This document shows, in pieces, positions 60,612 through 64,000 of a stretch of DNA of 64,000 nt. Both the position numbers and the translations under genes were made by a program. The DNA is from Paragyromitra xinjiangensis (lineage: Eukaryota > Ascomycota > Pezizomycetes > Pezizales > Discinaceae), in the NCBI GenBank assembly GCA_038503065.1, contig JBCAMK010000012.1:1798001-1862000 (forward strand), in the 5' to 3' direction. Each line of letters begins with the position of its first letter. Position 1 is the stretch's first letter. The notes beneath the pieces are model-generated. The model saw only the letters and a list, made by a program, of their open reading frames with translations, did no database searches and was not told where the DNA came from.

Positions 60612-61280
60612 ATACCGTATTTTCTCGAAAATAACGAATACAACTGAGCTGAGACTGCATGATAGAATAGTAATATCACTGGGCGAGGCAACAGGATCTT
60701 TACTGTCTGCGTTACAGTGCGCGGCGAAACTTCTGCAAATTGGTGCTTAGCAACGAAATCAATGACACATTTCTTCCAAAGCTCATACCACAACAACACT
60801 GAAATAATAAAGGTTGGTGAAGAATATTCAGTTCAAATAAGTATCCTTCAATACATAGCTGAATTTAGAGAAATTTATCTCCCTAGTTTTGTGGAGATTT
60901 TGAGCTGCTGTGATTCTGATAATTTTTCTTGGCATTTCTTGGCGTCGATTTCGCTCCCACTGCTTCTTAGCAACTGGTGAAACAGATGCAAAAACACAAA
61001 TTCCTCTACTCCTTAACAACGGGGTATTCTTCCACCTAGATAAGTCTCAAAAAAGATTGCCCTGTATTAGAATTCGTATTCCCAAAATATCTAGACAGTT
61101 ATTAGTAATTTTAGTAGTGCTGCCGCATATCCCCTAGTTTGAAAAAATAGTGTTCCATTTCGGTTGCTAAGCTCTAATTTGCTGAAGTTTCGCCGCGCAC
61201 TGTAAATCTGAAGATTGCTTTGGTGATATGAACATAAAAACACACCAAGCCTAGTTCAGTTCAATCCAAGACAACTCAGC
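60612..61280 (+). repeat. Dispersed element R, copy 2, interrupted by a MITE
   Basis: Starts ACCGTATTTTCTCG and matches the complement of copy 1 (20745-20950). Similarity stops at 60713 and resumes at 61205 (ATCTGAAGATTGCTTTGG against the complement of CCAAAGTAATCTTCAGAT at 20857). The intervening 488 bp is the MITE described separately. The right boundary is approximate. Confidence 0.65.
60715..61202. mobile_element. 488-bp Tc1/mariner-type MITE with TA target duplication
   Basis: Terminal inverted repeats of 40 bp: 60715-60754 begins CAGTGCGCGGCGAAACTTC, and the complement of 61163-61202 begins identically, with three mismatches in 40. TA flanks both ends (60713-60714 and 61203-61204). There is no transposase. 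The insertion splits element R copy 2, whose unoccupied counterpart is at about 20870-20876. Confidence 0.88.
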
Positions 61281-61851
61281 CCACGAGAATCGATTATCAG
61301 ACCAGATATAGCTGACCATACTAGACAAAAAAATTTTACACCGACAATTCTCTCAGCCAAAGCCCCAAAAGTCGTGGAAATTTATGTACCTCCTGTTATA
61401 TTCCGGGCCTCCCCTGGAATTGAAGAGTGGTATTTATTCTTAGCCGGAACCCCCACCATCTGCACTAGGGTTAGGGTTGTCCCAGTCGGAAATCTCCACA
61501 TCAGCTGGAAGCGGTAGTGCGTGTAGTGCATAAGATATCACCATGAACAATAAAAGCCATAGCTTCCCCATACCCCATAGCAAGAACTTAAGAAAACTCA
61601 CCGTTAGCTTCCCGTCAACATACTAGGCCTGTGTTTAGTCGAGTGACGACTTGTGACTTGATTACGGATCCTAGCAACCAACAACGAAATGAATCTCAGT
61701 CATAAACCCAGTTGCAGGGTAATTATATACCCCATCGTTCAGATAAGAGCGTTGCGATATAAGTAATCTAACACCACTGCTATCGATTTCTGCCAGTATT
61801 ATCCAATCTTAAATACACTCATAACTCTGCGAACGCCCAAAATAGTTACAC
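61281..61851. other. Intergenic 3' of NACHT/ankyrin gene
   Basis: No gene seen. A telomere-type motif lies at 61469-61478. It should include the 3' untranslated region of the minus-strand NACHT/ankyrin gene. Confidence 0.5.
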
Positions 61852-63946
61852 CTATGGTGACCCGCTCCCCGCAACACCTAGCAATGCCACTTCTAGTAGC
61901 TGCACTATATCATCGTAATTATGAGACTTTGCTATACTAAGCGCCGTCTCCCCTCCATTTTCTCGAATACTGGCATTAGCTCCGTTATCAATTAACATCC
62001 GGACCACCACCTCATGCCCTTCCGACGCTGCCGCATACAATGGTGTTTTTCCATCTTCTTGTACAATATCCACATCAGCCCCTTTATCCAACAGGAGCCG
62101 AACTACTGGACCGTTCCCATTGTTTGCCGCCGTAAAAAGTGGTGTTTCCCCACTTCCATCCTGTACTGAGAGCTGTTTCCAGAGGTCCTTCTCGAGAAGC
62201 AGCTGGACAACCTTTTCGTGTCCCTGTTGTATCGCATAATGGAGTGCTGTATGTCCAATCCCTGTTTGCGCCGAGACATCCACACCTTCATCAAGTAGAA
62301 GTTTAACAATTGCTTCACACCCATAAGGCATCGCCCAATGTAACGCTGTTTTACCATAGTTACACCGGACTGAGATATCGGCGCCCTTATCGAGCAGTAG
62401 TCGGATCAACCGTACGTTGTCTGTAGCTGCTGCTAGGTGGAGTGCTGTCCATCCGTTACTCGTTTGGGCTAGGATATTGGCTTTATAATCAAGCAACAAT
62501 TCAACTAATGGTGTCTGTCCTCTATTCGCAGCCTTATGCAGTGGCGTTTCTCCGTATATATCAGGAATTGAAAGGTCGGCCCCTTTCTCAAGCATCATAC
62601 GAACCACTTCCTCATGCCCACCATTCACCGCCTCATTCAATGCCGTGCGTCCCCGCATGTTTTGAGCAGAAGTGTCTGCCCCTTTCTCGATCAGTAGTTT
62701 GACCGTCGTTTCGTGTCCCGCTCCCGCCGCAATTTGCAATGGTGTGCAAGAATTCATATCGTTCGGCGAGACCTCCGCCCCATTGTCTAGCAATACCCGC
62801 GCCACCTCTTCATAGCCTTTACTCGCCGCGTAGTGAAGTGGGGTTTCTCCACCGTTGTCCAGGGCTGCGTTGTCTGCTCCGCTGTTAAGTAACAGTTGAA
62901 CGAGAGCCGAATGACCAAAATAAGCTGCTCGGTGAAGGCTCGTTTGTCCCCATTTATGCGCAACGTGGACATCCAATCCATTATCGAGTAGGAGTTGAGC
63001 TATAGCTACATGACCCCCAGTAGCCGCTCCGTGAAGTACTGTGTCTCCATCGTTGCACAGGGCTGAGGTGTTGGCACCACTTTCAAGTAGCAAGCGAACT
63101 ACTCCCTCGCGTCTTTGGCAGGCGGCGTAATATAGGGCCGTCTTTCCATCCTCATCTGCAATTGAGATTTCCGCTCCACCTTCAAGTAATAATCGGGTTG
63201 CCTCGAGGTGGCCAAAGGAAGACGTTACATGCAACGGAAGCACGCCTTTTGGATAGTGGTCTATAACGTGTTGATATTCTTTGCTGAAGCTGTGGGCCTG
63301 TAGATAAGAAGAAACACTGCCTGAGCTTTCGCTAAACTTGAGGATCACATCTGTTGGCAGGTCCTCGTCACAAATGCTTAGATGTTCAGGCAACTGGTGA
63401 GCAGCATAGTCCAAGAAAGGAAGTAATTCGAGTCGATCCTTAAACGATTCGGGAGTTGTGCAGGGGCCAAGCGCGAGGGCGTCGAACGACAGGTACGTTG
63501 TACAAGCCATAGCAAGCCTAAAGTCCGTATCTGGATGAATGACAGAGTTCTTCACAAGATATTCCTGAATGGTATGATGCGCAAGTTTGATCGTACCGCT
63601 AAGTTCGTCGATTATGACAAGGCCGGCGCAAACGTCAAGTAGGATTGCGCTATCAGGTAGGTCCATATCGTCGAGTTCGTAAAGATCCTGCTCTATTGAG
63701 ACAGCTACCAAGAGTTCCTCGACAGTAAGCGTCCGCCGGGCCTTGACAAGCCAAGAGAGTGCATTAAAGGCCAACTCCGAGGAGCTATCCTCTTGTGCAC
63801 GGATGCTCTCGATAACTCTATCATATGTGGGATATAGTTGCTTCTCTCCGGTAGATGATGTCTTAAGCTTTTCAAGGGCTTTTAGGATTTGTCTGGCGCT
63901 GGTCTGCTGGCAGAGAAACTCAATGTGAAAACGAACGAGCAGAAAC
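61852..63946 (-). CDS. NACHT / winged-helix / ankyrin-repeat protein (fungal NLR-like), 3' part
   Basis: Last exon of a STAND-type (NLR-like) protein whose 5' part lies beyond the window. The exon opens after an acceptor (AATAAAG|G at 63947) with RFLLVRFHIEFLCQQTSARQ, the usual end of a NACHT ATPase module. Next comes the linker LKALEKLKTS...YPTYDRVIESI and the winged-helix signature FNALSWLVKARRTLTVEELL with IKLAHHTIQEYLV. From about 63260 to 61870 there are 14 ankyrin repeats of about 33 residues (GKTALYYAACQRREGVVRLL, GETPLHYAASKGYEEVARVL), ending LLEVALLGVAGSGSP. About 697 residues are present with no stops or frameshifts. The ATP-binding P-loop is not in this window. In fungi such proteins act in heterokaryon incompatibility or immune-like signalling, with ankyrin arrays as the recognition part. 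The effector domain is unknown here. Confidence 0.82.
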
Positions 63947-64000
63947 CTTTATTATCATAATCAGCACGTAGTAGTAATGTGATTCGAGAAGAAAATCACG

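Overview
The window looks like nuclear DNA of a filamentous ascomycete (Pezizomycotina). The supporting signs are short GT-AG introns (about 50-90 bp), a Zn2Cys6 regulator of the fatty-acid/cutinase family, a fungal Sec16, a family GH55 exo-beta-1,3-glucanase, NACHT/ankyrin and kinase/ankyrin proteins, and scattered TTAGGG telomere-type motifs. I cannot name the species. Gene density is low: about eight recognisable genes in 64 kb, separated by long stretches with no long open frames, several of which hold decayed transposons.

Layout. 1-8.5 kb is largely empty, apart from one doubtful membrane-protein exon. 8.56-11.6 kb (+) is a six-exon CTF1/FarB-type transcription factor. 16.4-18.0 kb (-) is a seven-exon von Willebrand A-domain protein with a repetitive acidic N-terminus. 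18-22.4 kb is empty except for two small nested inverted-repeat elements. 22.4-25.3 kb (+) is a CorA-like membrane protein interrupted by a 600-bp hexanucleotide coding repeat. 26.4-28.9 kb (-) holds two decayed tandem copies of a coiled-coil gene with another gene fragment between them. 30.8-31.2 kb (-) is a small coiled-coil protein. 32.1-34.8 kb (-) is a secreted GH55 glucanase. 34.8-42.9 kb is a gene desert. 42.9-44.2 kb contains a MITE and a LINE remnant. 44.9-47.7 kb (+) is a second CorA-like transporter that keeps the YGMN motif. 48.4-55.0 kb (-) is sec16. 57.1-59.9 kb (-) is a broken kinase/ankyrin gene. 60.6-61.3 kb is a repeat with a Tc1-type MITE inserted in it. 61.9-64.0 kb (-) is the 3' part of a NACHT/winged-helix/ankyrin gene that runs off the window.

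Conserved housekeeping or lifestyle genes (sec16, GH55, CTF1) alternate with lineage-specific genes (CorA-like, vWA, ankyrin, NACHT) and dead copies, so this reads as an accessory, birth-and-death part of a genome. The genes do not form one pathway. CTF1 (lipid/cutin response) and GH55 (beta-glucan degradation) fit a plant- or litter-associated or wall-remodelling lifestyle. The kinase/ankyrin and NACHT/ankyrin pair at the right end resembles fungal self/non-self recognition repertoires.

Exon coordinates were derived by hand from splice signals, reading-frame continuity and recalled family conservation. No alignment or transcript data were available.
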